From Eubacterium multiforme (lineage in GTDB: Bacteria > Bacillota > Clostridia > Clostridiales > Clostridiaceae), in the NCBI RefSeq assembly GCF_030813415.1, contig NZ_JAUSUF010000010.1, forward strand, positions 46,967 to 110,966: a stretch of DNA of 64,000 bases, read 5' to 3'. The notes beneath the pieces are model-generated. The model was given only the letters and a program-made list of their open reading frames with translations, did no database searches and was not told the origin of the DNA. Of the stretch, positions 1 to 8,333 are shown in pieces (the stretch's first letter is position 1; every line of letters begins with the position of its first letter). Position numbers and translations under genes: made by a program.

Positions 1-242
1 ACTCCTAATGATTGTAGTACTGATTGAACTGTACCATCTTCTCCAAATTGTCCATGAAGGGCTAATAATGCAAAATCTATATTTTCTTTTCTTACTTTAT
101 TTATTATATCGTCCTTTTTATCTATTACAATTTTAACAACATCATATTTATTAGTGTCTATGTTTTCTAAAATTGACTCTCCACTATTTAAGGAAATTTC
201 TCTTTCTGATGAGATACCTCCCATTATGACTCCAACTTTCAT
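1..242 (-). CDS. ddl: D-alanine--D-alanine ligase, N-terminal part (cut by window edge)
   Basis: Only the first 80 or so codons are present; the gene runs off the left edge. The protein starts [17 protein letters not shown], the N-terminal nucleotide-binding signature of ATP-grasp D-Ala-D-Ala ligases (GG-S-ERE-S), and continues with [16 protein letters not shown], matching the family's HGxxGEDGxxQ motif. The enzyme joins two D-alanines in the cytoplasm for peptidoglycan precursors. The start ATG (complement of 240-242) has GGAGG eight bases upstream. The C-terminal catalytic part cannot be inspected. Assignment from the two motifs is firm. Confidence 0.93.
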   Translation of the reverse strand, partial: MKVGVIMGGISSEREISLNSGESILENIDTNKYDVVKIVIDKKDDIINKVRKENIDFALLALHGQFGEDGTVQSVLQSLG

Positions 243-422
243 ACTTGTACCTCCAAATATATATTATATTTAAAATTACTTATTATAACTATTATATTAA
301 TTTAACCCTTAATATTATATCACTACTTCTAATTAAAATATATAACTTTAATAATCAATTTGCATTTATATTAAGAATAGTATATTGTAAACATATAAAA
401 ATATAAGGAGATAAAACTATAT

Positions 423-1289
423 ATGAAAGAAAAAAATAAAGCAATTATATTATTAATAATTTCAGCTCTTTCTTTTGCCATTATGAGTACCTTTGTTAAA
501 CTTTCAGGAAATATTCCATCAATAGAAAAAAGCTTTTTTAGAAACTTAGTAAGTTGTTTTGTAGCTTTTTATATTATAAAGAAAAGTGGAGATAGTCTTT
601 TTGGTAAAAAAGAAAATAGAAAATATTTAATCGGAAGATCATTACTTGGAACAATAGGAATAATAGCTAACTTTTATGCAATTGAACATTTAATATTAGC
701 TGATGCCAATATGCTTAATCAGCTTTCACCATTTTTTGTAATTATATTTTCTAGCCTTTTCTTAAAGGAGAAAATCACAAAAAATCAAGTTATAATTTTA
801 TTACTTGCCTTTACAGGAAGTTTATTTATAATAAGACCTTCCTTTAGCTTGCAAATAATACCGGCTTTAATAGGAGTTACATCAGCAATTTGTGCTGGTG
901 GTGCTTATACATTTGTTAGATTTTTAGGTGGAAAAGAAAAAGGACCTACAATAGTATTCTTTTTCTCACTTTTTTCAATATTAGTAACTCTACCTTTTGT
1001 TTTAATAGATTTTAAGCCATTTTCTTCTATACAATTAGTATATTTATTAATGGCAGGTGTAGCAGCATCTGTTGCTCAATTTGCTATAACAGCAGCCTAT
1101 AAACATGCACCAGCTAAGGATATTTCAATTTATTCTTATACCCAAATAATATTTACAGCCTTTATTGGATTTATATTATTTGGTCAGGTGCCAACAACCT
1201 TTAGCTTTATAGGATATGCAATAGTTATTTCAGCATCTATTGCAATGTTTATATACAATAACAGATTAGCTAAAAAATCTGCTAATTAA
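423..1289 (+). CDS. DMT-superfamily (EamA) membrane transporter
   Basis: This 288-aa protein is almost entirely hydrophobic, with about ten predicted membrane spans and the internal two-fold EamA repeat. The first half includes the family's NxxxLxxLxPFF-like stretch (NMLNQLSPFFVIIFSS) after the FYAIEHL segment; the second half repeats the pattern ending SYTQIIFTAFIGFILFG. Members export small metabolites or amino acids; the substrate cannot be told from sequence. AAGGAG lies about ten bases before the ATG. It is a monocistronic gene divergent from ddl and closed by a strong hairpin at 1310-1347. Confidence 0.9.
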   Translation: MKEKNKAIILLIISALSFAIMSTFVKLSGNIPSIEKSFFRNLVSCFVAFYIIKKSGDSLFGKKENRKYLIGRSLLGTIGIIANFYAIEHLILADANMLNQLSPFFVIIFSSLFLKEKITKNQVIILLLAFTGSLFIIRPSFSLQIIPALIGVTSAICAGGAYTFVRFLGGKEKGPTIVFFFSLFSILVTLPFVLIDFKPFSSIQLVYLLMAGVAASVAQFAITAAYKHAPAKDISIYSYTQIIFTAFIGFILFGQVPTTFSFIGYAIVISASIAMFIYNNRLAKKSAN

Positions 1290-1309
1290 TTTTATAAAAA
1301 TCTAAAAAT

Positions 1310-1347
1310 AAAAGTCAAAATAATAAGCTTATTATTTTGACTTTTTA
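1310..1347. terminator. bidirectional rho-independent terminator
   Basis: A perfect palindrome of 15 bp arms (AAAAGTCAAAATAAT and its complement) separated by a short loop, flanked by A-rich and T-rich tails on both sides. It sits between the convergent DMT transporter and endonuclease III genes and can serve both. Confidence 0.85.
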
Positions 1348-1370
1348 TAATTATTATATTTAACTATGAT

Positions 1371-2006
1371 TTAAATATATTTTTTCTTATCTTCCCATTT
1401 ACAAATATGGTTTAATGGACATTCAAAACATTTTGGTCTTTGAGATGAACAGCATCTTCTTCCGTGAAATATTAAAAGATGGTGTGTAAGAGACCATTCT
1501 TTTTTTGGTAATTCCTTTTGAAGTTGTTTTTCCACTTCTAAAACATTATTTGAATTTGCAAGACCTAATCTATTTGAAACCCTAAAAACATGGGTATCAA
1601 CTGCAATTGAAGGCACTCCAAAGGCATTAGATAAAACTACATTTGCAGTTTTTCTTCCTGCACCTGCTAAAGACATTATTCCTTCCATTGTTTTTGGTAC
1701 TTCCCCATTAAAATTTTCTTTAAGTTGTCTGCACATAAGAACTAAATTTTTTGCTTTATTTCTATATAATCCAATTTGCTTTATTCTCTTTTCTAAATCT
1801 TCATTTGTAAGAGTTAAAAAAGAATCTAAATCTGGATAATCTCTAAATAATGTTTCTGTAACTTCATTAACTTTTTTATCTGTTGTTTGAGCAGATAAAA
1901 TTGTAGCAACTAAAAGTTGAAATGGTGAATTATAATTTAATTCACACTTAGCATCTGGATATGTTTCCTTTAATATTTCAAGTATTTCTTTAGTTCTCTT
2001 TTTCAT
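1371..2006 (-). CDS. nth: endonuclease III (DNA glycosylase/AP lyase)
   Basis: This 211-aa enzyme of base-excision repair removes oxidised pyrimidines and nicks the abasic site. The helix-hairpin-helix motif reads LAGAGRKTANVV, containing the catalytic lysine, followed by the catalytic Asp in VDTHVFRVSNRLGL. The C-terminal 4Fe-4S loop C-x6-C-x2-C-x5-C is complete (CSSQRPKCFECPLNHIC). The start was moved to the ATG at complement 2004-2006, because GAGGTG lies just upstream; a longer frame to 2033 would overlap the preceding gene. It lies 10 bp behind the acyltransferase gene, suggesting co-transcription. Confidence 0.95.
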   Translation of the reverse strand: MKKRTKEILEILKETYPDAKCELNYNSPFQLLVATILSAQTTDKKVNEVTETLFRDYPDLDSFLTLTNEDLEKRIKQIGLYRNKAKNLVLMCRQLKENFNGEVPKTMEGIMSLAGAGRKTANVVLSNAFGVPSIAVDTHVFRVSNRLGLANSNNVLEVEKQLQKELPKKEWSLTHHLLIFHGRRCCSSQRPKCFECPLNHICKWEDKKKYI

Positions 2007-2016
2007 GTTTACACCT

Positions 2017-2724
2017 CTAATCTTTATAAACACCCCTATAACTTTCAGGTAAAAGATTTGCTATAGACTTCATAAGTACATTAAGACATCTATCATCATA
2101 CTCATGCTTAGTTTCTTCTTTTTCTTTTTTTGGAAGAACTACTGGATCACCAAAATTAATTGTTACATCTGCATCTTGCCATTCTTCCCCACCCATATCT
2201 CCATCAGAACATATAGGTAAAAGTTTATCTGTTCCACTCATTCCAATTGGAACTACTGTAGCATTTTTAATTTTTGCAAGAAGTAATACTCCCTTCTTTC
2301 CTTCAATTAAAGCACCAGTTCTACTTCTTGTACCTTCTGGGAAAATTAAAATATTTTCTCCACCCCTTACTGCCTTAACCATTTTAGTCATTGCTTCCTT
2401 ATCAGCAGTATTAGGCTTTATAGTTATATTTTTAACCATTTTTATTCCTATATTTGTTATTGGGTCATTTGATAATTTAATTCCCGCTATAAAATATGGA
2501 TCAAAATCTTTTTTTAATATTTTATTTAAAACTAATCCATCTGAATTGCTTAAATGATTGCATATAAATACTATTGGTTTATCTATTTTTTTTAATTTTT
2601 CATATCCGTTAATTTGTATATTTGCATGTTTTTTTATGTATCCATCTGTTATTTTTTTGCCAGCAAACACAACTAAATTTTCTGGTAATACTCCTATAAT
2701 TTTCGCCATAAATGGTGATAACAT
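2017..2724 (-). CDS. plsC: 1-acyl-sn-glycerol-3-phosphate acyltransferase family protein
   Basis: This PlsC-family acyltransferase converts lysophosphatidic acid to phosphatidic acid at the inner membrane face. The catalytic NHxSxxD motif is present as NHLSNSD, and the substrate-binding FPEGTRSR motif follows about 70 residues later. Length (235-239 aa) is normal. Two starts are possible: the ATG at 2724 with AGGTGG seven bases upstream (preferred), or a GTG at 2736 with AGGA upstream. It is followed closely by nth; the functional link is not obvious. Confidence 0.9.
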   Translation of the reverse strand: MLSPFMAKIIGVLPENLVVFAGKKITDGYIKKHANIQINGYEKLKKIDKPIVFICNHLSNSDGLVLNKILKKDFDPYFIAGIKLSNDPITNIGIKMVKNITIKPNTADKEAMTKMVKAVRGGENILIFPEGTRSRTGALIEGKKGVLLLAKIKNATVVPIGMSGTDKLLPICSDGDMGGEEWQDADVTINFGDPVVLPKKEKEETKHEYDDRCLNVLMKSIANLLPESYRGVYKD

Positions 2725-2782
2725 AAGATATTCCACCTACTTCCTAAATATATTAATCTAAAATATATTATATTCTAGTTAT

Positions 2783-3775
2783 TTATAAAAGTCTATCTAT
2801 ATAACTATTAATATAAGGAGACTCACTTTTTATATCTCCTATATCTTCCTTCTTATATTTTACTTTTCTTATTATTGCATTTCTTATTAAGGTGTTTTTT
2901 CCTCTCCAGCCACAGGAAGTAATTTTATAAGTATTTTTAAAATCTGCATTTTTAAGATTTATTATAAAATCTTCATTATCAAATTTCATAAATTCCTCTA
3001 TTTTAAATTCTTTTAATTTAGTAACTTTAGCATTCTCATTATAAGGACACTTCATTTGACAGCTGTCGCATCCAAAAATTCTTCCATTTAACAAATTAAT
3101 TTCCTTATCACTTAAATCTTTCTTTTGAGTTAAATAAGATAAACAAATATTTGGATTTTTTCTAAATGAATTTATTGATTTTGTTTGGCATTCCTTAAAG
3201 CAAATATTACATTCTTTGCATTCATAATATTTATTTATATTATTAAAATTAGTTTTATCTTCCTCATAAATTTCTAAATCAGTTATTATTTCCCCTAAAA
3301 AAACATAGGATCCATATTCCTTTGTAATAAGCATATTATTTTTACCTATAAATCCAATTCCAGAAAGAGCCCCAATATATCTTTCAGGTAAACTATTGCT
3401 ATCTACAAGGGCAACTGACTCCCCACCTAACTCTTTAATAAATTCACATATTTTTTCTAAATAAGAATGAACAACTCTATGATAATCTAGTCCCTTTGTA
3501 TATACTGAAAAACCATTATCACAAAAACTTTCAGAAGTAGCATAAGGGAAAGCTATAGAAATTATAGTCTTTCCCTCTTCCATATAAATATTTGGTTTTA
3601 TTCTTTTATCTATGTCTTTCTCTTCAAATTCATTTTCTAAAGAAAGTTTCTTTCTATTATTATAGAATTCTCTAAGTTCTTCAAAATCTCTGCATTTTAT
3701 AAAACCAATTAAATCTAAATTTAAGGTTTTGCAAAATTCTAATATTTTTCTTCTCTTTTCCATGCCTTTACTCAT
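2783..3775 (-). CDS. queG: epoxyqueuosine reductase-like iron-sulfur protein
   Basis: A 330-aa protein matching QueG, the cobalamin/4Fe-4S enzyme that makes queuosine from epoxyqueuosine in tRNA. The central block LPERYIGALSGIGFIGKNN followed by GSYVFLGEIITDLE is the family core. Two iron-sulfur clusters follow: CKECNICFKEC and a second CDSCQMKCPYN, the layout of the double 4Fe-4S domain. The C-terminus contains the usual HEAT-like tail in shortened form. Because clostridial members are divergent, the exact substrate is inferred from family membership. AGGAG lies 13-14 bases before the ATG. Confidence 0.82.
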   Translation of the reverse strand: MSKGMEKRRKILEFCKTLNLDLIGFIKCRDFEELREFYNNRKKLSLENEFEEKDIDKRIKPNIYMEEGKTIISIAFPYATSESFCDNGFSVYTKGLDYHRVVHSYLEKICEFIKELGGESVALVDSNSLPERYIGALSGIGFIGKNNMLITKEYGSYVFLGEIITDLEIYEEDKTNFNNINKYYECKECNICFKECQTKSINSFRKNPNICLSYLTQKKDLSDKEINLLNGRIFGCDSCQMKCPYNENAKVTKLKEFKIEEFMKFDNEDFIINLKNADFKNTYKITSCGWRGKNTLIRNAIIRKVKYKKEDIGDIKSESPYINSYIDRLL

Positions 3776-3806
3776 TCTATTTTATTTTCTCCTAAAGTAA
3801 TTAATT

Positions 3807-4391
3807 TTAAATCACCATATCATTATATATTCTTTTGCCTTCACCTTTAACATTTTTTATTTCTATTATTTTTGCTTCTGTCTTTTTTATAATCTTAGCT
3901 GGTATTCCTACAGCAGTAGAATTATTATTAATATTTTTTAATACAACTGAATTAGCTCCAATTTTCACATTATCACCTATATAAATAGGTCCTAAAACTT
4001 TAGCTCCAGCTCCTATTATAACATTATTCCCTACAGTTGGATGTCTCTTGCCTTTATCTTTTCCAGTTCCACCTAATGTTACTCCATGATATATTGTAAC
4101 ATTATCTCCAACTTCTGCTGTCTCTCCAATTACAACACCCATTCCATGGTCAATAAATAATCCCTTACCTATTTTTGCACCTGGATGTATTTCTATTCCT
4201 GTAAAAAATCTACTTAATTGAGATATTAATCTTGCTAGAAAAAAGAATTTATGATTATATAACTTATGAGCTAGTCTATAAACTATTAAGGCATTAACAC
4301 ATGGATATAATAAAAATACTTCTATTTTACTTCTAGCTGCTGGATCTTCTTCTAATATTCTATTTAAATCATATTTTAAATTTTTAAACAC
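3807..4391 (-). CDS. cysE: serine O-acetyltransferase
   Basis: This enzyme acetylates L-serine with acetyl-CoA, the first committed step of cysteine synthesis. The 194-aa protein has the short N-terminal helical domain and a C-terminal left-handed beta-helix of hexapeptide repeats. It includes the active-site segment [19 protein letters not shown], then [17 protein letters not shown], typical of bacterial CysE/EpsC. It lies 45 bp downstream of cysK and probably shares its T-box-controlled transcript, so both steps of cysteine synthesis are under one Cys-tRNA sensor. Confidence 0.96.
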   Translation of the reverse strand: MFKNLKYDLNRILEEDPAARSKIEVFLLYPCVNALIVYRLAHKLYNHKFFFLARLISQLSRFFTGIEIHPGAKIGKGLFIDHGMGVVIGETAEVGDNVTIYHGVTLGGTGKDKGKRHPTVGNNVIIGAGAKVLGPIYIGDNVKIGANSVVLKNINNNSTAVGIPAKIIKKTEAKIIEIKNVKGEGKRIYNDMVI

Positions 4392-4436
4392 AGCGGGGCT
4401 CCCCCTTTTTATTAAACTTATTTTAATGGATTTTAT

Positions 4437-5342
4437 TTAATCATATAATCCCATTGATATATACTTCTCTCCTCCATCTGGTGCAATTGCTAAAACTTTC
4501 TTTCCTTTTCCAAGTTCCTTTGCAACTTGAATTGCTACAGATAAAGCACTTCCAGCTGAAATACCAATTAAAACTCCTTCATTTACTGCAAATTCTTTAG
4601 CAGCTTTAAAAGCTTCATCATCAGTTACACTTCTAATTTCATCTACATATTCCTCTTTATATATTGAAGGAATAAATCCTGCTCCAATTCCTTGAATTTT
4701 ATGTGGCCCCGGTTTTCCACCTTGTAAAACTTCTGAATTTTTTGGTTCTACTGCAACTGTTTTAAGTCCTTTTATATTTTCTTTTAACTTCTTAGAAATT
4801 CCTGTAACAGTTCCTCCTGTACCTACACTTGCAACAAATACATCTAAATTTGGAATATCCTTTAGAATTTCTTCTGCTGTAGTTTCATAATGTTTTTCTG
4901 GATTTGCTATATTTTCAAATTGTTGTGGTATAAAGTATCCATCTTTTTTTGAAAGCTCCTCTGCTTTTTCAATTGCACCTTTCATTCCCTTACTTCCATC
5001 TGTTAAAATAAGTTCTGCTCCATAAGCTTTTATTAATGCTCTTCTTTCCTCACTCATTGTATCTGGCATAACTATTATAACTTTATATCCCTTTAATCTT
5101 CCTATCATAGCAAGGGCAATTCCTGTATTTCCACTTGTTGGTTCTACTATAACTGACCCTTCTTTTAAAAGTCCTAATTTTTCAGCTTTTTCAATCATTC
5201 CAAGAGCAGCTCTATCTTTAACACTTCCTCCAACATTAAATTTTTCAAGTTTTACATAAACATCAGCCATATTATCTTCAGTATTTTTAATTTTAAGTAT
5301 TGGTGTATTTCCAATCATTTCTAAACTACTATTGTAAATCAT
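4437..5342 (-). CDS. cysK: cysteine synthase A (O-acetylserine sulfhydrylase)
   Basis: A PLP enzyme that makes cysteine from O-acetylserine and sulfide. The PLP lysine lies in GGSVKDRAAL, the substrate loop PTSGNTGIALA follows, and the PLP-phosphate loop SVGTGGTVTGISK is intact; the C-terminal GISAGSAL segment is also present. Length 301 aa is standard. It is the first gene behind the Cys-specific T-box leader (5440-5728) and is followed by cysE. Its N-terminus MIYNSSLEMIGNTPI is typical of CysK. Confidence 0.97.
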   Translation of the reverse strand: MIYNSSLEMIGNTPILKIKNTEDNMADVYVKLEKFNVGGSVKDRAALGMIEKAEKLGLLKEGSVIVEPTSGNTGIALAMIGRLKGYKVIIVMPDTMSEERRALIKAYGAELILTDGSKGMKGAIEKAEELSKKDGYFIPQQFENIANPEKHYETTAEEILKDIPNLDVFVASVGTGGTVTGISKKLKENIKGLKTVAVEPKNSEVLQGGKPGPHKIQGIGAGFIPSIYKEEYVDEIRSVTDDEAFKAAKEFAVNEGVLIGISAGSALSVAIQVAKELGKGKKVLAIAPDGGEKYISMGLYD

Positions 5343-5439
5343 ATTAATTCCTCCATTTTTTTATTTTATTTTAAATTTCAAATTTTATTTACTAGTAAAA
5401 TTAACAATTAATAATTTTTATATTATTTTTAAATATAAA

Positions 5440-5728
5440 AAAAACTCCTTCTCTAAAATTATAGAGACGAAGTAAAATCCGCGGTTCCACTCTAATTAAA
5501 TTAGTAAAAACTAATTTCAACTCAATTCAAGCACATTAATATACTTTATCACTATAACGGGTGATTCCGGATAACCTTACTATAACTTTTCTGGTTTTCA
5601 ACTCCAAAGGGCACTTCATATAAATTCTTGATGAAAAGTTCTCAGCAATCTTTTCTCTCTGTAATCTTCCTTTATATTACTTTCCTTCTTCTCAGTTTTT
5701 AATTCCGAGTATTCTGATATGTTTTATA
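5440..5728 (-). promoter_or_regulatory. T-box leader, Cys (UGC) specifier, controlling cysK-cysE
   Basis: Read on the minus strand, the leader has stem I with the AG-rich bulge and distal loop, and a specifier loop reading GAAG-UGC-CC, the UGC being the complement of 5611-5613. The T-box core AGAGUGGAACCGCGG is the complement of 5479-5493, and the intrinsic terminator hairpin (ACUUCGUCUCU with AGAGAAGGAGU then a U-run) lies at about 5441-5472. The base after UGG is A, which pairs with a U discriminator, as in tRNA-Cys. Uncharged tRNA-Cys should stabilise the antiterminator and allow cysK-cysE expression. Confidence 0.93.
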
Positions 5729-5734
5729 TTTATT

Positions 5735-5762
5735 ATTATATTCTTTCTTTATTTATTGTCAA
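5735..5762 (-). promoter_or_regulatory. sigma-A promoter of the cysK T-box transcript
   Basis: The minus strand shows a consensus -35 TTGACA (complement of 5757-5762), a 16-nt spacer and a consensus -10 TATAAT (complement of 5735-5740), placing the start near 5728, just ahead of T-box stem I. Confidence 0.85.
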
Positions 5763-5899
5763 CACTTTTTTTAATTTTATATAATATGTTTTAAAAATTA
5801 AAAATTTTTTTCTAAAATAAAAAAAGAATTTTCCTAAAAACTAAATATTTTAAATTTAGTAATTAAAAAAATCCTTATTTTATAAAAGCTATCTAAAAT

Positions 5900-6334
5900 T
5901 TAAAATGTTACATCATCTTCCATTGTAGTTCTTACATATTCTTTATCTATAAGAGAAGATTTAAGTAAGAAATCTGATGTTGCTCTATTCATTGCTACTG
6001 GTATATCATATAATACTCCAATTCTAAATAAAGCTTTAACATCTGGATCATGAGGCATTGCTGTAAGTGGATCCCAGAAAAATATCATAAAATCAACTTC
6101 TCCATTTATTATTGCAGCACCTATTTGCTGATCTCCTCCAATAGGACCACTTTTATATGGATGAACTTTAAGTCCTGTTTCTTTTGCAATAAGTTTTGCT
6201 GTAGTTCCTGTTCCACAAAGGTTATGTTCCTTTAATATTTCCATATGTTCCTTTGCCCATTCTATTAGCTCTTTCTTTTTGTTATCATGAGCTATTAATG
6301 CTATGTTCTTTTTCTTTTTAATTGTTACCTTCAC
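5900..6334 (-). CDS. mgsA: methylglyoxal synthase
   Basis: This cytoplasmic enzyme converts dihydroxyacetone phosphate to methylglyoxal and phosphate, a glycolytic bypass. The 144-aa protein has the phosphate loop LCGTGTTAKLI, the catalytic Asp in SGPIGGDQQIG, and the WDPL...HDPDVKALFR block with the active-site His and Asp. The start follows a GGGGAG-type ribosome binding site. It is transcribed alone; the 345 bp upstream hold only AT-rich sequence and the terminator of the neighbouring gene. Confidence 0.96.
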   Translation of the reverse strand: MKVTIKKKKNIALIAHDNKKKELIEWAKEHMEILKEHNLCGTGTTAKLIAKETGLKVHPYKSGPIGGDQQIGAAIINGEVDFMIFFWDPLTAMPHDPDVKALFRIGVLYDIPVAMNRATSDFLLKSSLIDKEYVRTTMEDDVTF

Positions 6335-6625
6335 TATTATTTTCTCCCCTCAAAATTATTTTATCTTGTTAAAACTTATATTAATTTCTAAAAATGATTT
6401 AAATATTTCTAAAGGAATTAATTAAAAATAACATTAGTTTAAAATATACCTTTAGATTTTATTAAACCGATTTGCCAATCAATATCATATTTAAACATTT
6501 ACATAATTATAACACAAAAATGCCTTTTCTTGAATATTTATGAAATTCCATATTCTTTTACTTTTTTATTTTAATCCAATATACCTTTTAGCTAATATTA
6601 ATTTAAATCTTATAGATAATAAAAA

Positions 6626-6672
6626 AACTTTTTATAATTAAGATTTTTAAATCATCCTAATTATAAAAAGTT
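6626..6672 (-). terminator. rho-independent terminator of the CBS/MgtE-N gene
   Basis: A perfect 15-bp inverted repeat (AACTTTTTATAATTA and its complement) with a 17-nt loop. On the minus strand it is followed by a run of T (complement of the A-run at 6621-6627). It lies just beyond the stop of the gene at 6683. The remaining 290 bp up to mgsA show nothing else recognisable. Confidence 0.75.
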
Positions 6673-6682
6673 ATTACAATTC

Positions 6683-7951
6683 TTATTTTTCTTTTGCTTT
6701 TTTATTTTTCTTTTTCCATAATGGATATAAATATTCATCTACAATATCATGAATTATAACTATACCAACTAATCTATCATCTTCATCTACAACAGGTACT
6801 GATAAAAGATCATATTTGTTTGCAAGTTCAATTGCTTCTTCAATATCATCTTCATGTTTTAATACATTAAAATCATCTTCCATTATTTCTTTTAATTTTT
6901 TACTACCATCACTTAAAATTAAATCTCTTAAAGAAATTATACCTTGAAGTTTATCTTCCTTATCTGTTATATAAATATAATACATAACTTCTTCATCTGG
7001 TTCCATTTCCTTTAATATATCAACAGTTTCTTTAACTGTTATATCCAAATTAAGAGAAATAAAATCCTTTGCCATTATACTACCAACTGTTTCATCTTCA
7101 TATTCTAGAAGTTCCTTTACTTCATCTGCATCCTCTTTTTCAAGATTAATTAATATTTTTTCTCTCTCTTCTTCATCAAGTTCATCTAAAAGGTCTGCAA
7201 TTTCATCACTTGGCATATTTTCTAAAAGTTCTGCTGCCTTAACTTCTGATAATTCTTTAATTATCTTACCTTTATATTCTTGTTCTAATTCTTCTAAAGC
7301 ATCTGCTGCTAAATCTTCATCAAGGGATTCAAATACTTGTCTTCTTGATTTACTATCTAGTTCCTCTAATATATCTGCAAGGTCTGCTGGGTGAAGTTTT
7401 GAAAGTTTTTGATAAGGTACTTGAAGTTTTAAATTATTATTTATCATTTCTAAGGATTCAACATCATCCCACATTAAAACTGTATCATCATAATTTTTTC
7501 CTATTATTTTATAAACAAATTTTGCAAGCCAACCTATTCCCATTCTTCTGTATTTAGCAAGGGGACCAGTTTCTACTGCAACAACTCTGTACTCTCCTGC
7601 AATTTTTGCTATTCTTAAATCATCAACTCTAACAACTTGCTTACCATTTATATCTACTATCTTTTTATCTAAAAGATGCCTAGATAAAAGGTAGCTATAA
7701 GTTCTTGGAAGTATTTCTTTACTTCCCTTTGTTTTGATGACTACCTTTCCATCATTATCATAAAAATTAATATCTCTAAATTCATAATGATAAATGGAAC
7801 CATCCTTTTTAACTTTATATCCTATTATTCTTGGATATCCATCTTCAGTAGTTACATAAACATCCTTTAATGTTCCCATAACATCATTGAATTCATCATA
7901 TATTTTATTACCTAATATATTAGTGTATAAAAAAACTGTTAATTGTTTCAT
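6683..7951 (-). CDS. soluble PRC-barrel / MgtE N-domain / CBS-pair protein
   Basis: A 422-aa protein with two PRC-barrel-like segments in the first 150 residues, an MgtE intracellular N-domain of helical repeats (around 175-275, containing HPADLADILEEL and related LLEN/LLDELDEEERE repeats), and a pair of CBS domains at about 280-415. It carries the cytosolic Mg-sensing modules of MgtE transporters, but ends after the CBS pair with no membrane channel domain. Such proteins are annotated in Firmicutes as magnesium-transporter-like; the real role is unknown. I infer a Mg2+- or nucleotide-responsive regulator. It is preceded by a long structured leader. Confidence 0.85.
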   Translation of the reverse strand: MKQLTVFLYTNILGNKIYDEFNDVMGTLKDVYVTTEDGYPRIIGYKVKKDGSIYHYEFRDINFYDNDGKVVIKTKGSKEILPRTYSYLLSRHLLDKKIVDINGKQVVRVDDLRIAKIAGEYRVVAVETGPLAKYRRMGIGWLAKFVYKIIGKNYDDTVLMWDDVESLEMINNNLKLQVPYQKLSKLHPADLADILEELDSKSRRQVFESLDEDLAADALEELEQEYKGKIIKELSEVKAAELLENMPSDEIADLLDELDEEEREKILINLEKEDADEVKELLEYEDETVGSIMAKDFISLNLDITVKETVDILKEMEPDEEVMYYIYITDKEDKLQGIISLRDLILSDGSKKLKEIMEDDFNVLKHEDDIEEAIELANKYDLLSVPVVDEDDRLVGIVIIHDIVDEYLYPLWKKKNKKAKEK

Positions 7952-8212
7952 AAAATAGTTTATCTCCCCTCTATTGTCTTAGAGAAACCTAAATAAAACT
8001 ATCCACTTAAATTAACAGTATCTATCTTTTTAAATTTAAATAGAGGTTTTACTCTAAGACATGTTATTGAGTTTTGGTTTATCGCCCAACTGAGGTCCAG
8101 CCTCCATCTAAAAACACCATCCTTATTTCTTAAAATCTTATAAATTATTGCACAATAAAAAATGGTTTTGCACATAACAAAACCTTAGTTAGTTTTAACA
8201 ATAAAGTATATC
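7952..8212 (-). promoter_or_regulatory. structured 5' leader, possible unassigned riboswitch
   Basis: About 260 nt lie between a probable promoter (TTGCCT, 16 nt, TATAAT near 8220-8250) and the start of the CBS/MgtE-N gene. On the minus strand the leader holds a 7-bp hairpin (GGTTTTG/CAAAACC) and a G-rich core containing GGAGGCTGGACCTC and TTGGGCGATAAACC. A long-range helix follows: GTCTTAGAG..AAACCT near 8044-8060 pairs with AGGTTT.CTCTAAGAC at 7976-7990. An overlapping alternative pairs CCTCTATT (8039-8046) with AATAGAGG (7968-7975), next to the GGGGAGA ribosome binding site. It does not match the M-box or other riboswitch consensus I can recall. Confidence 0.5.
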
Positions 8213-8302
8213 TACATTTTTATTATATTATATTCATTAAAAAAGGCAACAACTTTTCATAATTAATCTATAATTTATATATAAAATATAAATATCATAA
8301 AA

Positions 8303-8330
8303 AAAACCCTCATAATTTTATGAGAGTTTT
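8303..8330 (-). terminator. rho-independent terminator of the lipid kinase gene
   Basis: On the minus strand AAAACTCTCATAA pairs with TTATGAGGGTTTT and is followed by a run of eight T, just past the stop codon at 8334. Confidence 0.85.
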
Positions 8331-8333
8331 CAT

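Noticed and set aside
8050..8100. tRNA D-arm-like CCTCAGTTGG in the leader
   Set aside because: No acceptor, anticodon or T-arm can be built around it; a chance likeness.
7952..8212. M-box magnesium riboswitch
   Set aside because: Expected from the gene downstream, but the conserved GGUGAGGCUCCU and GCCAAUGGGU blocks are missing; kept as an unassigned structured leader.
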